A stretch of 64,000 nucleotides of DNA from Hedera helix (lineage: Eukaryota > Streptophyta > Magnoliopsida > Apiales > Araliaceae): assembly GCA_947179155.2 (NCBI GenBank), contig OX359282.1, positions 18,306,510-18,370,509 of the forward strand, read 5' to 3'. The translations under genes were made by a program, and so were the position numbers. The notes beneath the pieces were generated by a model that ran no database searches, was not told the origin of the DNA, and saw only the letters and a program-made list of their open reading frames with translations. Of the stretch, positions 35,446 through 47,475 are shown in pieces. Positions within the stretch are counted from its first letter, which is position 1. Each line of letters starts with the position of its first letter.

Positions 35446-35915
35446 GACTATATCTATAAATAAGAGGAGTCTTATTATAGATTAGGGTTACACAATATAT
35501 CATAAGAATAGAGAGAGTACTCTATAATTTTCTACATCTAAGGAGTTAGAGAGAGAGAGAATAAGGGCTAGTCACCCATGGTTTGGAGAAACCAAAATCC
35601 ACTTCTTTAATTCATAGATCTCTTGGTGGATCACCTCTAGAGACTTCACACTTGAGGAACTAACATGGATCCGTAAAATCTAATCAGTGAATTTGAAGAA
35701 GAACGCGAAGGATTAAAGGGAGATGAACTTGTACCTGTGGAAACTTGGTTCTACAAAGGTATAAATTCTTTTATCCTTCCTCAATTAATAATAGTCGCAT
35801 AAGAAAGATCCTTATTATTGATTTGTAGAAAAATTTTAAAATCTGATTTTTCTTACTTCCATTGCGCTTATATAATATGATATGATTATATATATGCCAT
35901 ATTTTTGCAAACCAA

Positions 35916-35916
<1 letters not shown>

Positions 35917-35963
<47 letters not shown>
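35917..35963 (+). repeat. (CT)n microsatellite
   Basis: A CT run flanks the right end of copia copy 1 and includes one copy of its target duplication. The left flank is CT-rich but not a pure run. Confidence 0.9.
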
Positions 35964-35967
<4 letters not shown>

Positions 35968-37581
35968 CTGTAATGCTGATTTCTTTTGCTATCATGAAGT
36001 AGGTTTTGTAAAAAAAAAAATATCCAAGATAAGAGATGTGTGGTTGAAAATATAATTTCATAGGATAAGAAATGAGTGGCCTCCCTTTCATCAATTAATT
36101 AATTCCCACACCTCTCTCTCCAAAAATGCTGAGAATCAGCTATCCCCACTTAAAAATTTGGAGATTCATTTCTCTTTTGGGTTTTACTTTTAATTATTTG
36201 ACCTGTTCTTTGACTTTTTGACCAAAAAATTAATTTTTTAATATTACAGTCGTTTCCTACTAATTTTGATATCCACATCGTCGTGGAGACATTTGTTTCT
36301 TCAAATTCACTTTCATACTTCAAGTTTGGCCTTTTACTACAAAAAGTAAAATGGTCAACTTTGACCAAAAAGTCAACCAGAGCACCTATCGTATTTACAG
36401 TTGATACTTACTAAATTCGACATTTCCATCGCAACGGTGAAGTCTATTTCTCAAAAATTTTCTTCAAACTTAAATTTTGACTTTTCACCTTTACGAGTCA
36501 AATGTTGGACTTTGACCAAAAGTCAACCCCGACACTAAATTGTGTTTACTATCTCTTCGTGTTAAATTTGACGTTTTGAACTCAACAGTGCAATCTGAGC
36601 CTCCAAATTTTCTTCCTAACTCCAAAATTGGATTTTCTTAACTTTCTTTTCTTTTCTTTAGTCATACTTTGACTATTTAATCATTTTGGTCATTTCTTAA
36701 CATTTTGATTTATTAATTTACCTTCACACATGTAAGTATATTCGTGTTATCAGGTATACATTTATTCCATTCTCTTCACACTACTATTCTACGTAATCAC
36801 AATCACACAGGGTTCATTCTTAATATTAGACCACCACATTAATAACTTGGTCATATATGCAAGTCTTACAATTATTAAATATTTAGACTTGTTCACTATA
36901 TTCATATGACTTGTTATATATATTAATTTGACTCACCTTAATCTTAATCCATTTTGGACTATTATTTAATTTTTAACACTTGACTACTAGGTTGGGTTTA
37001 AGTTTAATTGTCACCACAATATCTAGCTTATCTCTTTCCAATTTACTAATTCGGGCTATCTTAATTTACCATTCAAGGTTTAACTTTCAAAAGCTTGTTT
37101 AATTAATAGATTAAGCTTTACAATGTTCTTGATGATTAATTCAGTTAATCATTTATCACGTTCGACTAAAATATAATTAGCATACCTTCAAGTATAAACG
37201 TATCTATACGTATACACCTTCGCGTTAATTTAAAAATATCTTTTCAATTAAAATTTATTTTCTTAATAATTTTTTCACATACCTCATATTAAAAATTTCT
37301 TACATAATATCTTTTAGTCAAATAAATTTATCGAACCTTAAAGATATTATATTACTTTATTATTAATATACATCCAAGTATATATAATAATAAAATTTTA
37401 GGTTTTAAAATTTAAAAACCTATATTTACTCACATTTAAATCTTACCACAAAGATTATTGTAAAAATGTTTACTCACTTTCTACACCTTTTACTTCTCTA
37501 AATCTAGGTTTTAAACTTCAACCTTTATTTCATCATCTAAGATCTTATTTAAAAGTCTTGTGAAATATTCGGGATATTACA

Positions 37582-37942
37582 ACTCCAAGTACACTGTCAC
37601 AAAAATATTACCATTTTTTAAAAAAAAAAAATCGTACATTAATCAACAAATTAATTAACACCAGTTGATATTAATTCAAAAAAATTCTACTATTTTTTTT
37701 TGAACGAAATTGAAATTGTACCTTCCTTAGTGTAACTTCAAATTGAATAACAAAGATCCAACAATATGTGTAAAATTTTGAACTTCTGAAAGAGTTGTAA
37801 TCCAACTTTATATGAATAAATTACATCTTATATGTGTTATGGAATATTTGTTATTGTTTATTTATGTGTTTCGGTTCAAGTATCCAACATTAGCATGTAA
37901 AAGGAGAATAAAAGTTTTTTTTCAAAAATTGAAAAAGGGGAT
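37582..37942 (-). pseudogene. Start of the same WAT1-like exon and its upstream intron
   Basis: 37593-37582 is the other side of the split exon and includes the second copy of the target duplication (ACTCC here, TCTCC at 23789-23793; 4 of 5 identical). Upstream, the minus strand has a T-rich tract and TTTTTGTGACAG, as expected for an intron end. The remaining 340 bases are AT-rich with no exon I can recognise before the telomere-like repeat. Confidence 0.6.
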
Positions 37943-37995
37943 AAAACCTAAACCCTAAACCCTAAACCCTAAACCCTAGGGTCTAAACCCTAGGA
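37943..37995 (+). repeat. Interstitial telomere-type repeat (CCCTAAA)n
   Basis: Four to five units of CCCTAAA in a row, then degenerate units (CCCTAGGGTCTAAACCCTAG, where one unit is inverted). CCCTAAA is the Arabidopsis-type plant telomere repeat. It lies between a WAT1-like intron and an LTR-like stretch, next to no other telomeric sequence. Confidence 0.85.
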
Positions 37996-40628
37996 AACCT
38001 AACCTAGGCCCCCGAGCGTTATGTATACGTCAGAATGACATTCTGTTTCAGGATTCATCTTTCCCACGCTTTAAAAACACGTTATAGCCGGTAAAAGTTT
38101 TTCTCGAAAAGCACGCCGAGAATAGGACGAAATAGGAAAAAGACGAAAAATATTTTTTTTGCCTTTTTGATCATCTAACCATTTTTTGAGAAATAGTAGC
38201 CAAAAACACTATTCACCAAAAAACGTGCAACATCTTTTGGACTTTTCATTTCACAAAATAGTGTTTACTCAGAACAAAACTTTATAATATCTGACTTTTA
38301 AATCTGTAAAGATCAATTCAACTGGAATACTTAGAAGTGAACTAGGTTAGAGAGAATTGGATTAGGAAACTTAATCTAGACCTAAACCTAGTTACAAATT
38401 AATTAAATTAACTAACTAATTAACCTAATTAGGTGATTAACACTAATTTGGTTGGAATTGAATTAGGTTAAGATAACTAGATTATCATCTAACCTAATTA
38501 ACATGTAATTAAACTTAACATAACTAGGATTAAGGTTAATTAAGCTTAAGATTAACCTAATCTATAAGTTAAACTAATCGGTGAATTAATAACGTAATTA
38601 ACCTAGGTTTATTGCTAATTAACCTAAGCATAACTAAGCTAAATTATCAAAAGGACTAAACTAAACCTTGATCAAGCTTGGTAAAAGACCTTGATTATCC
38701 CTCAATTAAATGATTAAATGACCAACCAAACAAGCCCTAGAACTATTCCTTTGGTAGGCTAAGTGTTGGACCAAATAAAAGTTAACATGTGTAATTTGAT
38801 GTGTCACCAAAAACATGATAATTACAAGCTTTAATGGCTTGGTGAATCACCATATGGTCGGTCAAATAGAGTGAGTAGGGGAGGTGCACTTTGCTTTAGC
38901 TTAGCTTAGAAGTTTTGTCACAATGACCTTAATGTCCTAGCTTTGCATGACCTATAAATAACAAGCTTAATTCACTTGTTTCATCATTCATTTTCAAAGA
39001 ACAATTTCAAGTATCAAAGCTATACATATATTGAGAGAGAGTTTTAGTGAGTTATAACCTTGGATATTGCAAAGAAATAGTTAAAGTTTGCAAACACCAA
39101 ATGTACAATCTCTAAAAGTTATTATGTTCATTTTTCCTTTCGTCTTTAATTTTTTCAAAAGCTCAAGAACGTGAATCGTAGCCATGTACGATTGTCGTTC
39201 TCCGTGTTCTTTACTTGTTCTCGAGCCTTTCTACATTTTTTAGTAGTTATAATGTCGAATTTCAATTCGTAGTTTAAAGCTCAATGAACATACATCGTAT
39301 CCATGTACGATTGTCGTTCTTCGTGTTCTTTGTATGTTCTTGAGCATTTTTATAAATTGTTTTAATCAATTATGCAAGCCGTTATAATGACCAAATTTTG
39401 TCAATTATAAAGTGTCATAATCACTTATGTAAGTAGTTATAATGCTCAAATTATTTCAAGTACGAAAACCAAAAGCTCAAAAACATAGTCGTTACCATGT
39501 ACGGTTCATCCGTTCTTCGTGTTATTCGTGTGTTCTTGAGCAAAAGTTATGAATCATTCTATGTGAAGGTTTATGATTTATTATTTTTATGTTATAAAGT
39601 GTTAGTGAGTCTTATAACATGATTTCTTAAAGAGTTAAAGCAAGCGGTACCATGTTTCACATGGTTAACCCTAAAAATATTGGCCAAAGCATGCATACTG
39701 TCTTTTTTGCCATTTTGTGAAAACTTAAAATCCGAATCTACCTTAGCAATACAAATGAAAGTTTTATATAATGAAATTATAAGCAATTTAGACTCAAGAA
39801 TCACTCAAAAATATTTTTTTTTTGAAAAAGTTATGGCAGTTATCGTAAAGGACGTCAAAGCTGCGAAAAATAATGGACCCTTAGATTTACGCACTGAAAA
39901 AAATGTTTTTGAGTTAGACAAACCTCCTAAACATTATACCAATGAATATAGTCTAGTTTAGTTATACAAACACCCAGAAAAAAGAAAATTTTGATGAACT
40001 AACATTCGGGTACGTGAAACCCTTTATATAGACACTTTAAGCGATTACCGGTTGTACTTTAAGGCAAGTTTTCTATCATTAACCTTTGTTTACTTGCTTT
40101 TTATGTGATTTGCACATTTTGTACATACAACATGTTACAAATATTTGATACGAGAGTTATTGCTTCTTGTTTCGGCATAACTTGCAAAATGAAATGCTTA
40201 TTCGTGATATATTTCGAATCATGCTTTATTTTATCAAACCAAGTTATCTTGGGGCGATCCTGACATGTTAAGTAAACTAAGATGAACGAATATGTATCAC
40301 TGCTCATAATCTGTCCAGTGTATAGTGTGCTATGCATAACATAAGATGTCGTTAGGTTTATCCCATTTTTATATCCACTATAAATGGTTCTAAGTCGAAA
40401 GACAAAGAACAGTTCAAGGTCTAACCACCACTCAGTCTTGCTATGTTCAAACTTTTGTAATATCAATTGTTGTGCCATGATTCTTTATAATTCATATCGG
40501 TGTGAGTTCACTTATATGCTATATGTTTAAGACTTGCTGAGCATCTTAGCTCACTTTTGCATAAACCTTAATTTCAGACAAACTCGAGAGCTCTGGCTCA
40601 AAGAAGAAAGGAAAGAAAAAATGTTTAG
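37996..40628 (+). repeat. LTR-like sequence, plus orientation, with three hairpin repeats
   Basis: There are no coding blocks. A TATA box (CCTATAAATA, 38951-38960) is followed by an AG-rich leader region. Three units of 66-67 bp bounded by GCTCAAGAAC and GTTCTTGAGC lie at 39161-39541. The TTGCTGAGC...GCTCAC...TTTCAG module is at 40533-40577. Just after the acceptor-like AG, one frame reads DKLESSGSKKKGKKKCLV, comparable in place and composition to the tail ORF of the Tekay LTR. It looks like a Ty3-type LTR truncated at 40628 by the next element. The left border is not defined. The 93-codon ORF at 39680-39961 resembles nothing I know. Confidence 0.6.
39161..39541 (+). repeat. Three nested-hairpin units, 66-67 bp each
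   Basis: Units 39161-39226, 39279-39345 and 39475-39541. Each starts GCTCAA(G)AAC and ends GTTCT(T/C)GAGC, and holds an inner inverted pair around CCATGTACG (for example AATCGTA...TACGATT in unit 1) and a TTCGTGTT-type block. Each could fold as a long stem with an inner stem. Confidence 0.78.
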
Positions 40629-43525
40629 TGTGACGCCCCCAAATTCGGGTACTAGTACCTCGAACTCAGTGCTCACGATCCAATACAACTATATCTTATA
40701 CACATCCCAAAACAACACACAATATCTATTGCGGAAAATAAACATATGTTGTTTATACAAAAGGGTTAACTACTAGTCCTAAGGTACGAAACCTTATCAA
40801 AAAAATACATCACGAATTTAATATATACAATAGGATTCGTGTTACATGTAATCAGACTTAAACAAAACATAACAGTAGACATTTAGTACCCCAGCTCGTC
40901 TACGAGTTTATCTTCCCCTTGCCCTTATCTTTATTTGAACATTCAGGTTTTGCTGCAATAAAATTTCATGACATAGCAAGGGTGAGCAACTAGCTTGCTC
41001 AGCAAGTTTTATACGAATAATATGAATTATGTCGTGATTGAATAATAATTGAATGATTCAATGAACTCAGGAAATAAATATCTGAACAATATGATCAATG
41101 CTCGAATAATGAATAATAATTGATCATTGGAATGTTGAGTGGTCCAATAGACCATGAACATCTGTTGAGGAATCAGTCCATTGATTGACCCTCTTATGTT
41201 ACATGTCCAGAACTGTACTTGAGGGGATCAGCCTCTCGTACTCTATGTGTGTGCATAACATTTATTCTGTATGTATCGTTTATGTGATACTTAGGTTGCT
41301 CCCCATTATGGGTTGTCCTTCTCAGTTTAAGAATCCGTACCACCATGGTTTGGATAACTTTTTTTTATAAAATAAATTACACATATGTCTAGCTGAACAA
41401 GTGGCCTAGACTTTTCCTTTTAATTAGTTCATGAATGTAAGAACTTTAAATAATTCATAATTCAAGAATGGAATATGAATTCAATTGCACCACGTGCGAA
41501 TAACAATAATATTGAATGTGAAATAATTGGTAATATCAAAATAGGTCAGGGTAACTTGCTTAATAATAATATGAGTAAGGTCAAGGAACTTGTCTGATGC
41601 GCGAATTACTTCTACTTTGTTTAATTTAAATTCCTCTTGAAGACCTAACATTTAAAATGTTGGCCTAAAAATTAGTACAACACATAATCGCTTTACGTAA
41701 ATTACCTAAATCAATTATCATTTAAACACATAGCATAATATTTACCGATACGTTGGCTAAACAGAAAATATCCCCCATATATTAATTATGTGCCAATATT
41801 ATTCCTCTAATATTTAAGTCACCTACTGATGTTAATTAATAACATCATAATTGGTTACCAATATTATTAATTCCCTTAATAATATTTGTAATATCTTTCT
41901 AATATTATTAACCCTTTTAGTAATATTTTATTCCTTAATCATTTTTATTAATCCTTAAATAAAACTTTAACTGTCAACTAATATTATTAATTAATAATAT
42001 TTTAATCCATTGCTATTATTATTAATCACTTAGTAATAATTTAATCACTAACTATTATTATAATTCAATTAATAATTTAATCGTCCACTATCATTATTAA
42101 TTAAATACTAAATAACTACGAATTAAATAACAAGTAGTTAATTATCCTTACCTATCATAAGTTAAATAATAGGTAATTACATTATTTTATCTTATCTTTC
42201 TTTAATTATTATTTAATCAAATAATAATTAATTAATTACTTCTATTACTCTTTAATCACTATCTAATGTTGAATAAAGATTAATTTCTTTGACTACTATT
42301 TAGTCATTATTTAATCCCAGTAATTAATTACTTTATTACCTTAATCTCTTTTTAATTATTATTTAGTGTTAATTAAATAATAATTAATTAGTTACCTTTT
42401 CTCATTATTTAATGTTAATAATAAGAAATTTTGTTATCTTTATTTCTCTTTAATTATTATTTAATAATAATTAATAGTCATCTTCACTTATTATTATAAT
42501 AAGTAATTAGCTTTTACAACTTTATTCTTTCTTAATCATCATCTAATATCCATTGAACAAAAATTTAATTACTTAACTATTTTTATTTATTCTTTAATGA
42601 CCGCTGATTAATAAATTTTACTATCTTTATTTAATATCCATTAAATCATTAACTTTCCAACTTATGGGAAATTATAGCTAAATATTAAGCATCCTTATTT
42701 ATCATTTAATAAATAATAACTTATTTTCTTAAATTATTATTATCTTGATAATAATTTATTAATTAAACCTCACTTAGTGTTTAATATTATTAAAAATTAA
42801 ACAACTAGTTTAATAGTCCTCAATCACTATTTAATATCCGATAACAATAACTTTACCTTATTATTTAATCCCCATTGAGTAACTAATTATTTTTCCTTAA
42901 TTAATATTTAATCATGATTAAATATTAATTAATTTTGTTACCTTGATTAATATATTACCCTTATTATTTAAAGTTATTATAATAATTAAATAACTTGTTA
43001 TAATAGTATCTAAATTACCAACAAGGTGGCTATATTAAACTTGGTTAGCAACTAAATGGTTAAATTTACCATTTTAAATTTCCTTTTCCAATTTGGGTTC
43101 ATTACTTAATGACCTATAATTTGTCATCCCATGTTGCTTAAATAATTTAAATAATACTTTATTACTCCCAAAAATTCCATTTGGCTTATTTATTATTTTA
43201 AGTAATTAGTAGTTAAGTATATGGTCTAATTAACACATTATTACACCATGAAGCAAAACATTACTGCACTATGAATCAAAATGCTACAGCACTACCGACC
43301 CAGCCCCAAATTAACAAATTAGTAGCAGCAACAGAACACATTACTACACCAATAGCCAAAACTGCTGCATGACCGACTCAGCCCCCCCCCCCCCTGTTGC
43401 TAACGAAAATCAATAGCAGCAACAGCAAACAACCACACGGTCACACACGCAACAGCAACAACACACACACCATCACGCACACACGCAGCAGCAGCAAAAC
43501 GGATGGTCAATCTTCAAAAACCTTA
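40629..43525 (-). repeat. Inverted, truncated LTR of the Tekay family
   Basis: It begins TGTGACGCCC, the reverse complement of the family's LTR end, and matches the 11069-14165 LTR in reverse: GAACTTGTC-type stretches, the block around 41160-41380 (compare 13390-13620) and the palindromic AT array (41.8-43.0 kb). The U3 end is missing. The last part (43.24-43.50 kb) has CAG/CAA-rich and CA-rich simple repeats and a run of 13 C at 43382-43394. The splice-like module is at 41006-40953. Confidence 0.85.
40900..41006 (-). other. Intron-3'-end-like module and tail ORF, inverted Tekay LTR
   Basis: On the minus strand: TTGCTGAGC, gap, GCTCACCC, about 28 nt, ATTGCAG, then AAKPECSNKDKGKGKINS and TAG at 40902-40900. 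It corresponds base for base to 13802-13906, with the reading frame preserved despite substitutions. Confidence 0.55.
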
Positions 43526-45260
43526 CTTCAATCCATAATTGGATCATTGTAACTTACATACTTGATTTATTCCATCATTATGTAGACAAATCCTTTTGGT
43601 TATATCATACATACATTCTTTTGTATAGTAAGTTGCAACTGCAAGTAAAATCCGAATGGATATATGCATTTTCACTAGTGAAAAGGTTCATTATAGTCAA
43701 CTCATTGAGCTTGTTTGAAATCTTTTTACCACTAGTTAGGTCTTATAGGTCTATATCTTGCCATCTGTTTTAGTCTTTCTAAAAGACCCATTTCGGATTT
43801 TATAGTCATCAGTCATTTCTCTTGAGTATCTAATACTCATGCCTCATCGTATATATCTAGATCATCATCCACTATGATGCGTACCTTATCATCATCATTT
43901 ATGATGAATCCATACCATTCAGGTATCTTCGGTACTAAACCATATTTACGACTTGGTTGTGGTACAATAGGTTTATCTACTTATACAGATTCCTTCACTT
44001 GATCTGTAGTGTTTTGTGGTTCTTGAATTTCTTCAAAATCTATTTTACTCCCACTAACCCTTTAAGGAAAAAATCCTTTTCCTAGAAGGCAGCGTGTTTC
44101 AAACAAACACCTTTTAGTTAGTCGGATTATAAAAGTGATACCCTAAACTTTCTTTAGGATATCCCACAAGTTCACACTTATCAGATCTTGTCCCAAGCTT
44201 ATCATGTCAAACCTTTTGACATAAGCTGAATAATCCAAATCTTAACATACTTAAGACTTGATTTCCTCCCTATCCATAACTCATATGAAGTCTTAGGGAT
44301 GGAATTTAAAGGTACCTTGTTTAGTAGATATGATGCCATATCTAGGGCATAACCCTAGAATGATACTGGAAGATCGGTAAAACTCATCATAGATCATCAC
44401 CATGTCTATTGTGAGAGAATACCATTTTGCTTGAGATGATATAGAAACTTACTACTTAAGTATTCCTTCTTGATCTAATCGAATAACTTTAATACTTTTG
44501 GTATGTAGTTTCTATACTTCACTTTAGTATTCTTTGAACGTTTCATAGGATTTGGATTTGTATTTCAACAAATACATATATTGAAATCTAGAATCATCAA
44601 TGAAAGTAATGAATGAATACTCTTCTCTTGCATTTGTTGTCATAGGTTCCACACACGACTGTGTGTACCATCTCTAACAACTCTGCAACTCGCTCTCCAT
44701 GTCCACTAAATGGAGATTTAGTCATATTGTCCATGATACAATATTCACAAGTTGTATTTGATTCATAATCAAAAGACTCTAACACCTATCTTTATACAAT
44801 CTTGTTTGGTCTTGTTTCATTAACGTGACTGAGTTGACAATGTTGCATGAAGGTATGATTCATATCATCTCTTTGCCTTTAGTTTGTTCAAATTGAAATA
44901 TTTTTCATTTAAGTCAAGTATACAAAATCCATTAAGTAATCAACCAGTTCTAAATAAAACATTATCATTATAAATAGAACAACGATTGTTCATTATTATA
45001 ATGTTAAAAACCATCATTTTTTATCACATGGAACTGAAATAATGTTTTTAAGAACTGGAACATAGTAACAACTTACTAACTTAATAGACTTACCCGTAGG
45101 TAGTGCTAAACTATAAGTTCTTATGGCTAATGCAGCAACCTTTGCTTTATTCCCCACGTACAGGATTACTTATCCTTTGTTTAGTTTTCTACTTCTGTGT
45201 AGTGTCTGCAAATACTTGCATATTTGAGACCACCAGCCGGTATCTAATACCTAACTAGAA
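43526..45260 (-). pseudogene. Copia copy 2 pol remnant (protease, integrase, part of RT)
   Basis: The protease block is at about 45225-45255, with TAG before VLDTG as in copies 0 and 1. The integrase zinc part reads YESNTTCEYCIMDNMTKSPF, SGHGERVAELLEMVH (44785-44640), followed by the same one-base insertion after VCG seen in copy 1. Integrase core and linker pieces lie at 44.6-43.9 kb (RYGFI..DDD region at 43870-43920). RT begins and is cut at 43526. Confidence 0.85.
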
Positions 45261-45289
45261 CTTGACTTATAGAAAATTATATTTCATTA

Positions 45290-46110
45290 TGAACAAATCT
45301 AAGCTTCACTAAACTTCTTTTACTTAATTACTACAACTCTCTTGCAATTGTTCTTCCAGTGTCCCAGCTTATCGCAATGAAAGTAAACTCATTTACCCCC
45401 GGGATCACTTTTATTTATGTCATTTGTTTAGCCTTTCTTTTGCCTTCTACTCTTTCTGACTCCTCAGAAATACCTTTGACCATCTTCCCCCGCTTAGAAG
45501 ATTCATTTACGAGTAAGACTAGGTTTTTCTTGGAAGGAAATTGACTCTCAATAGTCTTCAACATAGTAAGCAAATTAGTTAAATTGATTTCTAGCTTATT
45601 AATGTTTGAAGTTCACAACATATTGTGAATAGGAGTCAATGAGTGACTGCAAGATCGAATATTGGCTTAACTCTCCATTCTTGACAAAACCTGTTCTCCA
45701 AAATGATCAATCGAATTGATCATCTTTAGGACATGTGTCTTTACTGTAGTGCCATTAGCTATTATAGATCAGAAGAGCTCCTTAGATATCTTATATCTAG
45801 TTAACCTACTTTCCTCACGATACAACTATAGTAGGTGCATCAATTTTCTCGTGTTGACGCTGTAACTTGATACTTATGGATGCGAGCATAATGCATTGAG
45901 CCACATTTGCATCATCTTGTCATTTCATAAAATAACAATCTCTTCCTTAGAGGCTTAGTCTGCAACGTTTGCAAGGATAGACAAAATTAGGACATTTTAC
46001 TAGCTTTTCAGCGTTAAGAACTATTCTCAAATTTGTTTAATCAATCCGAACAATTCAGTTCAATTAATTGCTAGCATCCATTATGCTATGCAGTGTTAGT
46101 GAATTAAATA
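45290..46110 (-). pseudogene. Copia copy 2 gag remnant
   Basis: The zinc knuckle lies at about 45385-45341 (CFHCDKLGHWKNNC type, minus strand), and other gag blocks match copy 1 between 45.5 and 46.1 kb. Frames are broken. ORF 45359-45544 on the plus strand is only its antisense. Confidence 0.8.
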
Positions 46111-47439
46111 TAGTAATATTCTTTAAGTGAATTAATAACAACATTAACATTCATTCATTTTATTAATTATCAAAATAAATTATGTCTTTATTTAAAATAG
46201 TGTCTCCCACTATTTTCATCAAACTATATTACCCTCCTTATATAGTTCGACAAATCTAGTTAAAGATTTGTTAGTGATAATAAGGATCCTATTGCAAAGG
46301 TATATAGCCTTGTGTGACACAACAAACTATATATAAATAAATAGGTAGACAATTCTTTGTCAATTACATCAACATGTAACTCTTTTTATTTTATCTCTTA
46401 GATTATTATGATCATGTGTGATACATCCAAATCAAAATTATCCAAGTTAAGTCCAACCTAGTATTTTCTTATATTTGAAGAGAAAAAGACCGTCCTTGTG
46501 TGGCACAATAAAACAGTAATGTTCAATTCTTTTATAAATATCAAATGTGATAAAACAACATCTCAAAAAATTAATATAAGCCTTATGTGACACAACAAAC
46601 TATATTGATTATTTGACACTATATCGTTTTACCATGCTAGAAGGCGACGTTCGATATTTTTAATAAATATCTTTAAACATTACAACTTAATAATATAAGT
46701 AGTAAAATAAATAAATTAGAACCATTCTAATTTTATTTAATTGAATTAAACTCCTTTAATTCATGAATTAAACATTTTAATTCATTTTATAAATAATATT
46801 TATTCTACGTCATGAGGGGTTTGTTAATATTAATTGTCTCATCTTGTTTAACGCACATGCATATATATATATATATATATATATATACAAAATATGCGTC
46901 ATATTAATTAACATGCGAAGCATGTTTGATAATATAATATATATATATAAATAAGTATGCACATATAGAATACTTTATACTTGGATTGATTATGGACTTT
47001 TATTCTAATTTGGTTCACTATAGCCACCAAGTGAACCAAAAGGTTAAACCTAGGGTGTAAGAATAAATTAAATTAAATATAATTATTACATTTAAATTTT
47101 GGCTTCATTACAATTGGGTCTTCATGCGTTCCTTGCTCATTTGCTCCAATTCTTTAAAATAATTCTAACTAATCCTATTACAAAACTATTTACAATAAAT
47201 AAAAAACCTTGATCTACAGTCAAGGGGAAGTATATAGGAGGGAGATAGAATTATACATAAGAAAAATTAGAAAGACGAAGTATGCAGACCTCATTTATAA
47301 AACTCATTCATTCATACATTTAATTAAAATTAAATCTAATCATATTCGTCAATAGTCCATAATCAATCACATTTATTATCGTATATTTCAACATATATAT
47401 TAATAAATAATATTCATCTCATGAATTAAATGATTCATT

Positions 47440-47475
<36 letters not shown>

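Larger units (their letters stand above)
26692..35917 (+). mobile_element. Ty1-copia element copy 1, full length but dead
   Basis: It has two LTRs (26692-28609 and 33914-35917), a primer site, a long leader, gag and pol remnants, a polypurine tract and a 5-bp flanking duplication TCTCT (26687-26691 and 35918-35922). The duplication falls in CT-rich DNA, so it is weaker proof than usual. The internal region is 5.3 kb. Gag and pol are riddled with stops, indels and losses; the longest readable piece is 67 codons. It lies in the solo LTR and is inverted relative to copy 2. Confidence 0.92.
33914..35917 (+). repeat. 3' LTR of copia copy 1
   Basis: TGAAAGTAGTATG to AAACCAACA, 2004 bp. Preceded by AGTGGGAGA (33904-33912, polypurine tract). 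It contains the LTR small ORF (34178-34381), a long (TTA)n tract at 35097-35175, five or six CTAAATGGTTTAG-type palindromes at 35190-35440, a TATA box (CTATAAATAA, 35453-35462) and an AG-rich leader part. Confidence 0.9.
23794..37581 (-). mobile_element. Solo Ty3-type LTR with a copia element nested inside
   Basis: The outer pieces are 23794-26691 and 35923-37581. The ends are TGTAACGCCCCG and CGGGATATTACA, with a near-perfect 5-bp duplication in a host exon on both sides. Together they make about 4.56 kb with no gag or pol, which is the picture of a solo LTR (or one LTR left after recombination). The module GCTCACCC...TTTTCAG at 24856-24810 and the general layout put its 5'-3' direction on the minus strand. 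No ORF in it looks real; 25817-26188 and 25855-26154 overlap each other and resemble nothing known. Confidence 0.82.
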
